In this document: in pieces, positions 24,700 to 32,670 of the stretch
Layout: each line of letters starts with the position of its first letter
How positions within the stretch are numbered: position 1 is the stretch's first letter
NCBI GenBank assembly: GCA_017427485.1
Contig: JAFRSR010000105.1
Location: forward strand, 1-40,619
Length of the DNA: 40,619 nt
Direction of reading: 5' to 3'
Source: Kiritimatiellia bacterium
GTDB lineage: Bacteria > Verrucomicrobiota > Kiritimatiellia > RFP12 > UBA1067
The notes under the pieces: model-generated
Seen by the model: only the letters and a program-made list of their open reading frames with translations
Told to the model about the DNA's origin: nothing
The model's database searches: none
Position numbers and translations under genes: made by a program

Positions 24700-24726
24700 A
24701 TGCTTAAGGAAAGGAATGTCTTATGA
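24700..24726 (+). CDS. Eight-codon leader ORF before the ATPase
   Basis: M-L-K-E-R-N-V-L-stop starts 9 nt after the -10 box and its stop overlaps the ATPase start as ATGA. It also carries the AAGGAA ribosome binding site. The mRNA would be leaderless for this peptide, and ATPase translation would be coupled to it. Confidence 0.45.
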   Translation: MLKERNVL

Positions 24727-26141
24727 TCGGCAGAACGACAGAGAAGGCGCGCCTGTTGAAATACGCGGAGTCGGATGAATCCGAGTTCGTGGCCGTATAT
24801 GGTCGCCGGCGTGTCGGCAAGACATACTTGATTCGGCAGACGTTTCAGGATCGGTTTGCGTTTCAGCACACTGGCGTTGCGCGCGGGAGGACAAAGGAGC
24901 AGCTGAACGCTTTTGGCGATTCGCTTCGCGAATGGGGCTCGGATTTCAAGGGGGCGCCCAAAGACTGGTTTGACGCGTTCAATCTGCTGAAAGCCGTCAT
25001 CATGAAGTCGAATCAGAAAAGGAAAGTCGTTTTTCTGGACGAACTTTCGTATCTGGACACGAAAGGCTCGCGTTTCATCCCCGCACTGGAGCATTTTTGG
25101 AACGGATGGGTTTCGGCGAGGGACGATGTCCTGCTGATCATCTGCGGGTCGGCGACTTCATGGATCATCAACAAGGTGATCAAGGACAAGGGAGGACTTC
25201 ACAACCGAGTTACGGGACGCATTTCGCTTCAGCCTTTTACGCTGAAGGAATGCGAGGATTATGTTGCATCGCGAGGGATTGTGATGACCCGGTATCAGAT
25301 TGCGGAGATGTACATGGTTCTTGGCGGGATTCCGTTCTACTGGAGGCACCTTGAGCCGGATTTGAGCGCAGACCAGAATGTCGACGATCTTTTCTTCGCG
25401 CGGGCCAACAAGCTGGAAGGCGAGTTCAACGAGCTGTATGCCTCGCTCTTTCGCAAGCCGGAACCATATCTGAAGATCGTCATGGCGCTTGGACGCCGCA
25501 AGTCTGGTCTTTCCCGTGATGAGATCGTGGCGCAGACGAGGATGGTTTCGTGCGGAAACTTGACGCGTTACTTACGGGAACTCGAGGAGTGCGGCTTTAT
25601 TCGCAAGAGCCTCTCTTTCGGAAAGAAGGCCAAGGGCGCGCTCTATCAGCTGATCGACAATTTCACGCTGTTCCACTTGGCCTTCGCCGGCGAGAACAAG
25701 ATGAACGACCGTTGCTTCTGGAGCGGCTCGTCCGATTCCCAGTTCCGCGTCGTCTGGGAAGGCCTTGCGTTCGAACGGCTCTGTCTTCAGCATGTACGCG
25801 AGATCAAGGCGGCTCTCGGCATCTCTGGCGTCATATCCAACGACTGTTCCTGGCAGATCGCGCGGACTGCGGAGCACGATGGCGCCCAGGTAGATCTCCT
25901 CATTGACCGAAAAGACGGCGTCATCAATCTCTGCGAAATGAAGTTCGCCTCGACCGAATACGAAATCAAGGACGCAGAAGATCGTTGCATACGTGCGCGA
26001 AAAGAACTGTTCAAGGAGACTACCGGGACAAAAAAGGCCGTTCACCTGACCTACGTGACGACATACGGATTGAAACGTAACAAGCACTCCGGAATCGTCC
26101 AGTCCGAGGTGACTCTGGATGATTTATTTCGTTCCTCGTAA
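24723..26141 (+). CDS. AAA ATPase with C-terminal DUF234/PD-(D/E)XK-like domain
   Basis: 472 residues. N-terminal AAA domain: E-F-V-A-V-Y-G-R-R-R-V-G-K-T (Walker A at 27-34), K-V-V-F-L-D-E-L-S-Y-L (Walker B near 105), I-I-C-G-S-A-T-S-W (sensor 1 near 143) and G-G-I-P-F-Y-W near 203. A winged-helix region follows (near 255-310: G-L-S-R-D-E-I-V ... Y-L-R-E-L-E-E-C-G-F-I). The C-terminus has D-L-L-I-D-R-K-D-G-V-I-N-L-C-E-M-K-F (about 392-409), the D...E-x-K arrangement of PD-(D/E)XK nucleases. The architecture is common in archaea and anaerobic bacteria (COG1672-type); the function is unknown. It is autonomously promoted and separate from the helicase by 600 bp. Confidence 0.85.
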   Translation: MIGRTTEKARLLKYAESDESEFVAVYGRRRVGKTYLIRQTFQDRFAFQHTGVARGRTKEQLNAFGDSLREWGSDFKGAPKDWFDAFNLLKAVIMKSNQKRKVVFLDELSYLDTKGSRFIPALEHFWNGWVSARDDVLLIICGSATSWIINKVIKDKGGLHNRVTGRISLQPFTLKECEDYVASRGIVMTRYQIAEMYMVLGGIPFYWRHLEPDLSADQNVDDLFFARANKLEGEFNELYASLFRKPEPYLKIVMALGRRKSGLSRDEIVAQTRMVSCGNLTRYLRELEECGFIRKSLSFGKKAKGALYQLIDNFTLFHLAFAGENKMNDRCFWSGSSDSQFRVVWEGLAFERLCLQHVREIKAALGISGVISNDCSWQIARTAEHDGAQVDLLIDRKDGVINLCEMKFASTEYEIKDAEDRCIRARKELFKETTGTKKAVHLTYVTTYGLKRNKHSGIVQSEVTLDDLFRSS

Positions 26142-26361
26142 TCAGCTGAAGCGGTCGTTCGGTGCGATGTACGTCGGTGTGCAAATGATTGCGCTCTCGG
26201 CGCTGCCGCAACGCGCAAGATGCGTGTTGTCCCCGGTTGAGCCACTTCCAACGGGCGGGGTTGTGGGTTTAGGGCGTGTGGATGGGGGGGACGGAATTTG
26301 CGGAATGGTGTGTAAGATTCCGGAAGGTGGAGCGAATAGGAGATAGAAAGGAAACACCAGA
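26142..26361. other. Intergenic, nothing recognised
   Basis: 220 bp between the ATPase and the small acidic gene. Short frames on both strands lack start sites and familiar sequence; no terminator stem is seen. AAAGGA near 26348 serves the next ORF. Confidence 0.5.
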
Positions 26362-26520
26362 ATGCAGAATGAGTTTGACAGCCCGGATGAATGGGATGAG
26401 GAGGAGCCGTACTACGACTGGGACGATCCCGATTGGCGGGAGGATTGGGACGATGCGGAAGCCGTTGTCTCAGGAGAAGCCGCTTGCAACGGGCAAGGAT
26501 GCCCGCCACCCCAATGTTAG
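26362..26520 (+). CDS. Small, highly acidic Trp-rich protein
   Basis: 52 codons. Nearly every residue from 4 to 34 is Asp, Glu, Trp, Tyr or Pro (E-F-D-S-P-D-E-W-D-E-E-E; Y-Y-D-W-D-D-P-D-W), followed by a neutral Cys-containing tail ending P-P-P-Q-C. AAAGGA lies upstream at good distance. Such strongly acidic small proteins can mimic DNA or bind basic partners, but nothing here proves that. The stop overlaps the rnfG stop by a few bases (convergent genes). The compositional bias favours a real gene over chance. Confidence 0.45.
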   Translation: MQNEFDSPDEWDEEEPYYDWDDPDWREDWDDAEAVVSGEAACNGQGCPPPQC

Positions 26521-27464
26521 CGGAGTTGGGAGAGGGCGTCTTGGAGGGCGGCGTTGTAGGCCGTGCGCTGGGCGTTCTCCATGTCCGTCATCTCAATCGC
26601 GGGCTGGTTGACCATGCGCGGGGGCGGGTTGAACGACGGCGCGCGCTTGGCAGTGAAACCGAACTGGTAGATGATCGCGAGGTCGCCGTGGGGGCCGGTG
26701 GCCTTGCCCGTGCCGACGGCGGCAAAGCCGGTCGTCTTGCCGGCGGCGTCTTTCCCCTCGAAGACGGGGAAGCGTCCCTTGCCGGGAAGGGCGGTAGCCG
26801 TTGTCGTGCCCTTGGGGAGCACCTTCAGTGCCTCTTCGGGCTTGGAGGGGTCGAAGAGCATCTTGCCCTCGGGATTGACGGCGGGAGCGGGCGCGCTTGT
26901 CGCGCCCGTATCCTTTCCCTCGATACGGTCGATGCGCCGCGCGGCATCCGCCACCGCGTCGCAGACGGCGCGGGAGGTGATCGTGGCGGAGGTGAGGGCC
27001 TCGATCTTCCCGCCGTCCTTCGTGACGGCGACATCCGCGGCGGGCTGGCCCTTGAAACGTGCGATGAAGGCGGGCGTGGTGAGGTTCGAGCCAAGGCCGG
27101 GCGTTTCGCCGGCGGCGAGCACCTGGTAGGAGATGACGGTGCGGTCGGGGTTGAGCCCCACCATCAGGCGGATGTTGCCGCCGTAGCCCTTGGCCGTGAG
27201 GCCGGGCACCGCGTAGCCGGCGATCTGCGTCTTGGCGTCGTCCGCATAGCCGACGAACGCGGTGAGCGAGGCGTCGGCGGGGTCTTCGCGCGGGACGATG
27301 GCCTTGACGTTCGCGGGCAGGACGGCGCGCGCGGCGTTGTTGGCCTTGAGCGTGGCGAGGTTCGCGATGCGCTCCTTCGTGGCGTTGTTCACGATGGCGA
27401 GCACGGCCGCACAGACGGCCGAGATGAGCGTCAGCGAGAGAATGAGCTGCAGGATCTTTTTCAC
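26517..27464 (-). CDS. rnfG: Rnf complex subunit G, with a long C-terminal extension
   Basis: 315 residues, about 100 more than usual. An N-terminal membrane helix (I-L-Q-L-I-L-S-L-T-L-I-S-A-V-C-A-A-V) is followed by an FMN-binding domain with G-Y-G-G-N-I-R-L, A-G-E-T-P-G-L-G and the FMN-attachment motif S-A-T-I-T-S near residue 168, where a Thr covalently carries FMN. RnfG moves electrons from RnfB/C towards RnfD in the ion-pumping ferredoxin:NAD+ oxidoreductase. Beyond about residue 195 comes an Ala/Pro linker partly encoded by a REP-like palindrome, then an unassigned domain. The start overlaps rnfD by 4 nt (ATGA). It is the last gene of the operon here; rnfE, expected next, is absent. Confidence 0.9.
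   Translation of the reverse strand: MKKILQLILSLTLISAVCAAVLAIVNNATKERIANLATLKANNAARAVLPANVKAIVPREDPADASLTAFVGYADDAKTQIAGYAVPGLTAKGYGGNIRLMVGLNPDRTVISYQVLAAGETPGLGSNLTTPAFIARFKGQPAADVAVTKDGGKIEALTSATITSRAVCDAVADAARRIDRIEGKDTGATSAPAPAVNPEGKMLFDPSKPEEALKVLPKGTTTATALPGKGRFPVFEGKDAAGKTTGFAAVGTGKATGPHGDLAIIYQFGFTAKRAPSFNPPPRMVNQPAIEMTDMENAQRTAYNAALQDALSQLR
26884..26908 (+). repeat. REP-like palindrome inside rnfG
   Basis: GGAG head (26884-26887), CGGGCGCG-cttgt-CGCGCCCG (26888-26908). This is the same design and loop as 6672-6696, which differs by a compensating base swap in each arm (G/C). On the coding strand it encodes part of the Thr/Gly/Ala/Pro linker of RnfG in frame. Confidence 0.8.
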
Positions 27465-28444
27465 TTTTTGACCTTCCCGAAGGGCTTGGGCTGGGTGAAG
27501 CGGTTGATGAGCGGCGTGAGCGCGTTCATGATGAGGATCGAGAACGAGACGCCCTCAGGGTAGGCGCCCGTGGGCGCGGTGCGGATGAGCATCGTGATGA
27601 GTCCGCACCCGCAGCCGAAGATCAGCTTGCCCTTGGCGGTGATGGGCGAGGTCACGTAGTCCGTGGCCATGAAGCACGCGCCGATTACGCAGCCGCCGGA
27701 GAGGACGTGCACGAGCGGCGGCACGCCGCCCTTGAACATCGCGTAGAGGAACACCGTGCCGATGAAGGCGACCGGGATGTGCCAGGTGATCACCTTGCGG
27801 ACGAGCAGGTAGACGGCGCCGATCAGGAGCGCGAGGGCGGAGACTTCGCCGATGCAGCCGTTCACGTTGCCGATGAAGAGGTCCTTGATGAGCGCGGCCT
27901 GCGACCAGTCGAAGCCTTCGGCGCCTTTCTTGATGAGGGCGAGGGGCGTGGCGGTGGTGGTGGCCTCGACGTTCCCGGCGCTGAGCGTCCAGGCGGACGA
28001 GCTCCAGGTCGTCATCGCCCCCGTGAAGGAGATGAGCATGAACGCGCGCGCGCTGAGGGCGGGGTTGAAGGGGTTGTAGCCGAGTCCGCCGAATACCTGC
28101 TTCGCGACGCCGATCGCGAACACGCCGCCCACGGCGGCCATCCAGACCGGCAGGTCGGGCGGCAGGTTGAGGGCGAGGAGGAGGCCGGTCACGACGGCGG
28201 AGAGGTCGCCGATCGTGTTGTCGCGCTTCATCGCGAGGCGGCAGAGCCCCTCGGTGACGAGGCAGGCCGCGATGCACGTGCCCGTGAGGATGAGCGCGCG
28301 GACGCCGAAGAAGTACACGCCGCAGCAGAGCGCGGGCAGAAGGGCGATGATCACGTCCAGCATGATCCGGCTCGTGGATGCGTCCGCATGCGCGTGCGGC
28401 GAGCTGGAGAGGAGGTAGTGCTCAGCAGTGTCTTTTGGTTTCAT
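27461..28444 (-). CDS. rnfD: Rnf complex subunit D
   Basis: 327 residues with about nine membrane helices. Family marks: the early S-S-S-P-H-A-H segment, N-L-P-P-D-L-P-V-W, G-L-G-Y-N-P-F-N-P-A-L-S-A-R-A-F, and E-A-T-T-T-A-T-P-L (about 183-191) with the Thr that holds covalent FMN. Late motifs are S-G-G-C-V-I-G-A-C-F-M-A-T-D-Y-V-T-S-P and P-E-G-V-S-F-S-I-L-I-M-N. RnfD carries FMN and, with RnfG, couples electron flow to Na+ or H+ movement. It overlaps rnfG and starts right beside an 18-bp tandem repeat separating it from rnfC. Confidence 0.95.
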   Translation of the reverse strand: MKPKDTAEHYLLSSSPHAHADASTSRIMLDVIIALLPALCCGVYFFGVRALILTGTCIAACLVTEGLCRLAMKRDNTIGDLSAVVTGLLLALNLPPDLPVWMAAVGGVFAIGVAKQVFGGLGYNPFNPALSARAFMLISFTGAMTTWSSSAWTLSAGNVEATTTATPLALIKKGAEGFDWSQAALIKDLFIGNVNGCIGEVSALALLIGAVYLLVRKVITWHIPVAFIGTVFLYAMFKGGVPPLVHVLSGGCVIGACFMATDYVTSPITAKGKLIFGCGCGLITMLIRTAPTGAYPEGVSFSILIMNALTPLINRFTQPKPFGKVKK

Positions 28445-28451
28445 GGGAGTG

Positions 28452-28505
28452 GGGACCTTGGGGACTTGGGGGACCTTGGGGACTTGGGGGACCTTGGGGA
28501 CTTGG
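28452..28505 (+). repeat. 18-bp tandem repeat (three units) between rnfC and rnfD
   Basis: GGGACCTTGGGGACTTGG is repeated three times (28452-28469, 28470-28487, 28488-28505) with partial flanking units. The plus strand, template for rnf, has G runs of four and five every nine bases, so G-quadruplex formation is possible. In the mRNA the region is C/U-rich and lies between the rnfC stop and the rnfD start. Confidence 0.9.
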
Positions 28506-28517
28506 GGGACGGGCCTT

Positions 28518-29873
28518 TCATTTGGCGGCTTTGGCTTTTGCGGCCGCGGCCGCGGCGCGGATGGACGCCTTGGCGCGGCGGCAGTTCTGGGTGATGTCGC
28601 GGTAGGCGGGGCAGCCGAACGAGCAGGCCCCGCACTCGATGCAGTCCATCACGTCCATCTTCTGCGCGGCGGCGATGTCGTTTGCCTCCACGGCGGAGCA
28701 GATGAAGGCGGGGTTCAGCTGCATCGGGCACGCCCGCACGCAGCGTCCGCAGTTGATGCAGGCGTTCGAGGTGTACTGGAACACCTTCGCGGCCGTGAAG
28801 AAGAGGAGCCCGGAGGTCGTCTTCGTGGTGGCGATTTCGAGGTGGGGCACGTTGAAGCCCATCATCGGCCCGCCGCTGATGACTTTGCGCACGCCCTCCT
28901 TCTCGCCGCCGCAGAAGGCGACGAGGTCCGCGTAGCGCGTGCCGATGGGCGCGCGGACGTTCTTCGGCTCGACCACGCCGTCGCCGGAGACCGTCGTGAC
29001 GCGCTCGATGAGCGGGATGCCTTTCTCCACGGCGTCCGCGATCGCGGCGACCGTGCCGACGTTCTCCACGACGCAGCCGACGGCGATCGGGAGCGCGCCT
29101 TCGGGGACGATGCGCTTGACCGTGGCGTAGATCTGGTGCTTCTCGCTGCCCTGCGGGTAGAGGACGGGCAGGACGACGAGTTCGACGTTTCCTTCGATGT
29201 CGGCGAAAGCCTTCATGAGGGCGTCGATGGCCTCGGGCTTGTTCGCCTCTACGGCGATGCGTACGGCGGGGCCGTTCAGGATCTTCCGCATGATCTCCAC
29301 GCCCACGCGGATGCGGTCCGCGCGCTCGAGCATCGTGCGGTAGTCGCTCGTAAGGTAGGGTTCGCACTCGGCGCCGTTGAGGATGAGGTACTCGCAGTGC
29401 TTGTCGGGCGGGGGGGAGAGCTTCACCACGGAGGGGAAGCCCGCGCCGCCCATGCCGCAGATGCCGGCGTCGTTCACGCGGGCGAGCAAATCTTCGCGGG
29501 AGGCGGTCTTCCAGTCGAGCGGCGGCATCAGGACCGGCGCGGCCGACTGGTCCTCGGCCACGTCGAGGATCACCGCGTCGGCCCAGCCGCCGGCGGGGCC
29601 CATGCGCGACTCGACGGCAGCCACCGTGCCGGCCACGGGGGCGTGGACGGGTACGGAGATGAAGCCGTTGCGCTCGCCGATGAGCTGTCCCTTGGCGACG
29701 ACGTCGCCTTTCTTGACGAGGCACTTCGCGGGCGCGCCGAGGTGCTGGCTCATGGAGACGACGAGCTGCTTCGGCAGGGGCATCGCCTCGATCGACTTGT
29801 CCGCCGCGAGGTCCTTGTTGTACTGCGGGTGGACGCCGCCGTGGAACTTGAAAGCTGACTCGACCTTCTTCAT
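28518..29873 (-). CDS. rnfC: Rnf complex subunit C
   Basis: 451 residues, cytoplasmic peripheral subunit that binds NAD(H)/FMN and two [4Fe-4S] clusters. It starts with F-K-F-H-G-G-V-H-P, has the flavin/NADH region with G-M-G-G-A-G-F-P-S-V-V-K near 150 and the hexapeptide-like L-I-G-E-R-N-G near the start. The two clusters are C-I-N-C-G-R-C-V-R-A-C-P and C-I-E-C-G-A-C-S-F-G-C-P near residues 364 and 404. The C-terminus is an Ala/Lys-rich helix (A-A-A-A-A-K-A-K-A-A-K). It is the electron-accepting end of the pump. It starts 2 nt after the rnfB stop. Confidence 0.95.
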   Translation of the reverse strand: MKKVESAFKFHGGVHPQYNKDLAADKSIEAMPLPKQLVVSMSQHLGAPAKCLVKKGDVVAKGQLIGERNGFISVPVHAPVAGTVAAVESRMGPAGGWADAVILDVAEDQSAAPVLMPPLDWKTASREDLLARVNDAGICGMGGAGFPSVVKLSPPPDKHCEYLILNGAECEPYLTSDYRTMLERADRIRVGVEIMRKILNGPAVRIAVEANKPEAIDALMKAFADIEGNVELVVLPVLYPQGSEKHQIYATVKRIVPEGALPIAVGCVVENVGTVAAIADAVEKGIPLIERVTTVSGDGVVEPKNVRAPIGTRYADLVAFCGGEKEGVRKVISGGPMMGFNVPHLEIATTKTTSGLLFFTAAKVFQYTSNACINCGRCVRACPMQLNPAFICSAVEANDIAAAQKMDVMDCIECGACSFGCPAYRDITQNCRRAKASIRAAAAAAKAKAAK

Positions 29874-29875
29874 GG

Positions 29876-30694
29876 CTAGATTCCCGTTTCAAAGTGGGCG
29901 TCTTCGCGAATGCACTTGCGCGGACACTTGTCCACGAGCGCGGCGTCCGTCGGCGGGTTCTCGTAGTTGACCTTCGCGAGGAACCCGTTGAACGCGAAGT
30001 GGTTCGCCTCCTTGCCTCCGGCGTTCTTCTCGCAGAGGTGGCAGCCGATGCAGCCGATGCCGCAGACCTTCGTGACCTCGGGGCCCTTCAGCGGGTTGTT
30101 GCAGAGCACGTGGATCGTGGCGGAGGCGGGGACGAGCTCGATGAGCTTGCGCGGGCAGACGCTCACGCACTTGCCGCAGCCGATGCAGAGGCGCTTGTCC
30201 ACGATGGCGAGGCCGTCCTCGACGCGGATGGCGTGCTTCGGGCACACGTTCGCGCAGGCGCCGTAGCCGAGGCAGCCGAAGCGGCATCCCTTGTCGCCGC
30301 CCGCGGTGGCGGCCGCGGCCGAGCAGTCGCAGATGCCGTTGTAGTCGCCCACGCGGATTGCCTCCGAGCGGGTGCCGCCGCACTTGACGAGCGCGACGCG
30401 CCGTTCGACGGATGCGGCCTCGACGCCGAGGATCTTGGCGATTTCGGCGTTCACGGCCTCGCCGCCGGGGGCGCACGCGCCGGGGGCGGCTGTGCCTGCG
30501 ACGAGCGCGCGCGCGTAGTCGGCGCAGCCGGCGAAGCCGCAGCCGCCGCAGTTCGCGCCGGGGAGGGCGGCCGTGGCGAGGCCGATGCGCGGGTCCTCCT
30601 GCACGGCGAGGTATTTGTCCGCAATCGCCAGGGCCAGCGCCGCGAGGGCGCCGATGCCGGCGATTACGCCGATTGCGATCAGGATTGCGTTCAT
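29876..30694 (-). CDS. rnfB: Rnf complex subunit B (ferredoxin-type)
   Basis: 272 residues. A membrane helix is followed by the RnfB four-Cys motif G-A-N-C-G-G-C-G-F-A-G-C near residues 46-57, then two ferredoxin-like clusters: C-L-G-Y-G-A-C-A-N-V-C-P near 145 and C-I-G-C-G-K-C-V-S-V-C-P near 171. A further Cys-rich stretch (C-G-I-G-C-I-G-C-H-L-C) follows. It takes electrons from reduced ferredoxin. It sits between rnfA and rnfC with gaps of 9 and 2 nt. Confidence 0.95.
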   Translation of the reverse strand: MNAILIAIGVIAGIGALAALALAIADKYLAVQEDPRIGLATAALPGANCGGCGFAGCADYARALVAGTAAPGACAPGGEAVNAEIAKILGVEAASVERRVALVKCGGTRSEAIRVGDYNGICDCSAAAATAGGDKGCRFGCLGYGACANVCPKHAIRVEDGLAIVDKRLCIGCGKCVSVCPRKLIELVPASATIHVLCNNPLKGPEVTKVCGIGCIGCHLCEKNAGGKEANHFAFNGFLAKVNYENPPTDAALVDKCPRKCIREDAHFETGI

Positions 30695-30703
30695 GGCTGC
30701 GAG

Positions 30704-31288
30704 TTAGTAGGGGAGTTTGACGAGGCCGTTGAAGCCCATGAAGGCGAGGGAGAGGAGCCCGGCCGTGACGAGCGCCACGGCGATGCCGCGGAAGCAGCGG
30801 GGCGGGTCCGCCCACGCGAGCTTCTCGCGGAGGCCGGAGAAGATGACGAGCGCGAAGCCGAAGCCGAGCGCGGCGGAGAAGGAGAAGAGGACCGATTCGA
30901 AGAACGGCGTGCCGTTCTTGCAATTCAGCTCCGCCACGCCCAGCACCGCGCAGTTCGTGGTGATGAGCGGCAGGAAGATGCCGAGCGCGGCGTGGAGCGG
31001 CGGCACGAAGCGCTTCATCGCGATATCGATGAACTGCACGAGCGAGGCGATCACGAGGATGAACGCGAGCGTGTGGATGTAGCCGAGGCCGAGCGGGACG
31101 AGGATCCAGTGGTCGAGGCACCACGTGACGGCCGAGGCGACCGTCATGACGAACACGACCGCGCCGGACATGCCGAGGGCCGTCTCCGTCTTCTTCGACA
31201 CGCCCAGGAACGGACAGCACCCAAGGAAGCGGTTCAGAACGAAGTTGTTCACGAGAACCGCGCCGACGATGATGATAAGATATCGCAT
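30704..31288 (-). CDS. rnfA: Rnf complex subunit A
   Basis: 194 residues and six membrane helices. Motifs typical for RnfA and not Rnf[21 protein letters not shown] and [13 protein letters not shown]. Members bind a [2Fe-2S] cluster between the two Cys-containing helices with RnfE. The ATG at 31286-31288 gives the conserved MRYL start; the -10 box on this strand is only 10 nt away, so the transcript is leaderless. First gene of the operon rnfABCDG. Confidence 0.95.
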   Translation of the reverse strand: MRYLIIIVGAVLVNNFVLNRFLGCCPFLGVSKKTETALGMSGAVVFVMTVASAVTWCLDHWILVPLGLGYIHTLAFILVIASLVQFIDIAMKRFVPPLHAALGIFLPLITTNCAVLGVAELNCKNGTPFFESVLFSFSAALGFGFALVIFSGLREKLAWADPPRCFRGIAVALVTAGLLSLAFMGFNGLVKLPY

Positions 31289-31298
31289 GACGCCGCAC

Positions 31299-31347
31299 AT
31301 TATACCACGCCGTTTCACCCCCCGCAAGCCGATAAAAGTGGTATACT
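31299..31347. promoter_or_regulatory. Divergent extended -10 promoters (rnfA / flippase)
   Basis: Minus strand: TGG-TATAAT (-10 at 31299-31304), 10 nt before rnfA. Plus strand: TGG-TATACT (31342-31347), 10 nt before the gene at 31358. Neither has a clear -35. The two -10 boxes are only 37 bp apart, so the RNA polymerases would probably compete. Confidence 0.75.
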
Positions 31348-31357
31348 ATCCGCCCTC

Positions 31358-32665
31358 ATGACAGACGACGACAGAACGGGCGGTTTTACGCCGAAGCGCG
31401 CGACGAAATTCTTCGTCCCGCTGCTTCTGCAGGCATTTTCCCAATGCCTCACGTATCCGCTCGTGGCGGCGATCGTCTCGCACGGCTCGCTGGGCGTGAA
31501 GGGCTACGCCGCCTTCGCGCAGGGGCAGACCGTGATGTTCCTGATCGGGGCGCTGGGTTCGGGCCTCGTCCTCACGGGCATGGTCCACGCGCGTACGCGC
31601 GCGGGATTCCTTTGTTTCCGGCGCCTCAATTACGCGATGATGGCCGCGCTGCTCGCCGTCCAGCTGCTCGTCACGCTGCCGCCGTTCTACCGGCTCGTGT
31701 TCGGGGGCGTGCTGCGTCTGTCGCCCGAACTCGCGGCGGTTTCCCGCAACACCCTCGGGTGGGGTGTGTTCATGCAGGCCGCGTTCTTCCTGCGCAACGA
31801 ACCGCTGGTCATTCTCTATAACGCGCGCGCGAGCTTCGAGGCCAACCTGGCCACGACCGTGCGGCTTGCCCTCACCGTGGCGAGTTCGCCGCTGTTCGTC
31901 CACATGGGGTGGACGGGCCCCATGTGGGGCGTGGTGGCCATGACGGGGCCGTGCTTCGTCGAGTGCGCCCTCTCGTACCTCTACGCGCGGAAGTACCTGC
32001 GCGCCCTCCCGGCGAAGGACGCGGAAGGGGTGACGCACCGCGTGGCGGACCAGTTCCGCTTCACCGTGCCGCTCTCCCTCGGCGGCGTGCTGCTCGCCGT
32101 CGCGCCGCTCCTCGTGGCGGTGTTCGTGGGGCGCACGGCGGACGCCGTCGCCATGCTCGCGATCCACTACATGACGATCGGCGTGGCGAACCCCGTCGCC
32201 TTCGGCGCGCTGCGCATGCAGGCGGTGGCGATCCAGTTCCCGCCGGAGTGGCCCGGCGACAGGCGCATGCTTGCCTACGCGGCGTGCGCGGGGCTCGCGC
32301 TGGGCGTGCTGCCGCTCCTCTTCACTTTGCCGTTCGTGGCGGACTGGTATTTCCGCGTCGTGCAGAACGTGCCGGCGGAGAACCTGTGGCGCACGCGCGT
32401 CGTGATGGGCGCCTACGCCTTCGCGCCGCTGCTGCAGGCCCTGCGCGGACGTCTCGAGGGCCTGGCGGCCTGGCGGCACCGTCCCAAGCTCGTGATGGCG
32501 GGCCAGGTCGCGCATGTCACCACGTTCCTCGCGGTGCTCGCGCTCGGACTCCATTTCGGACAGCCCGGCTGGCAGATGGGCATGACCGCCGTCCTCTCCG
32601 CGGCGGCGGCCACCATCGTGGTCCTCCACTTCGCGCTGAGCGCCCGCTTTACCCGCGCGGGGTAA
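31358..32665 (+). CDS. Polytopic membrane protein, MOP-superfamily flippase-like
   Basis: 435 residues with about 12 membrane helices. The regularly spaced helices, short loops and repeated Gly/Pro turns in two halves of about six are the architecture of MATE/Wzx-type carriers or ANKH-like transporters, but I see no decisive motif. Substrate unknown; a lipid-linked sugar or a small anion is possible. The start is leaderless: the -10 box ends 10 nt before ATG. It faces away from rnfA and is followed 18 nt later by the carboxyltransferase, which has its own promoter. Confidence 0.55.
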   Translation: MTDDDRTGGFTPKRATKFFVPLLLQAFSQCLTYPLVAAIVSHGSLGVKGYAAFAQGQTVMFLIGALGSGLVLTGMVHARTRAGFLCFRRLNYAMMAALLAVQLLVTLPPFYRLVFGGVLRLSPELAAVSRNTLGWGVFMQAAFFLRNEPLVILYNARASFEANLATTVRLALTVASSPLFVHMGWTGPMWGVVAMTGPCFVECALSYLYARKYLRALPAKDAEGVTHRVADQFRFTVPLSLGGVLLAVAPLLVAVFVGRTADAVAMLAIHYMTIGVANPVAFGALRMQAVAIQFPPEWPGDRRMLAYAACAGLALGVLPLLFTLPFVADWYFRVVQNVPAENLWRTRVVMGAYAFAPLLQALRGRLEGLAAWRHRPKLVMAGQVAHVTTFLAVLALGLHFGQPGWQMGMTAVLSAAAATIVVLHFALSARFTRAG

Positions 32666-32670
32666 TGTGG

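Noticed and set aside
28452..28505. Tandem repeat considered as a CRISPR array
   Set aside because: Units are 18 bp and directly adjacent, without spacers. No CRISPR array is present in the window.
28428..29858. Plus-strand frame opposite rnfC
   Set aside because: Antisense shadow; rnfC is certain from its iron-sulphur motifs.
30704..31288. Possibility that this subunit is RnfE instead of RnfA
   Set aside because: L-V-N-N-F-V-L and [11 protein letters not shown] are RnfA signatures, and the gene precedes rnfB as usual.
29894..32665. 923-codon plus-strand frame running into the flippase gene
   Set aside because: The part before 31358 is antisense to rnfB and rnfA and has no meaningful sequence; the real gene begins at the leaderless ATG at 31358.
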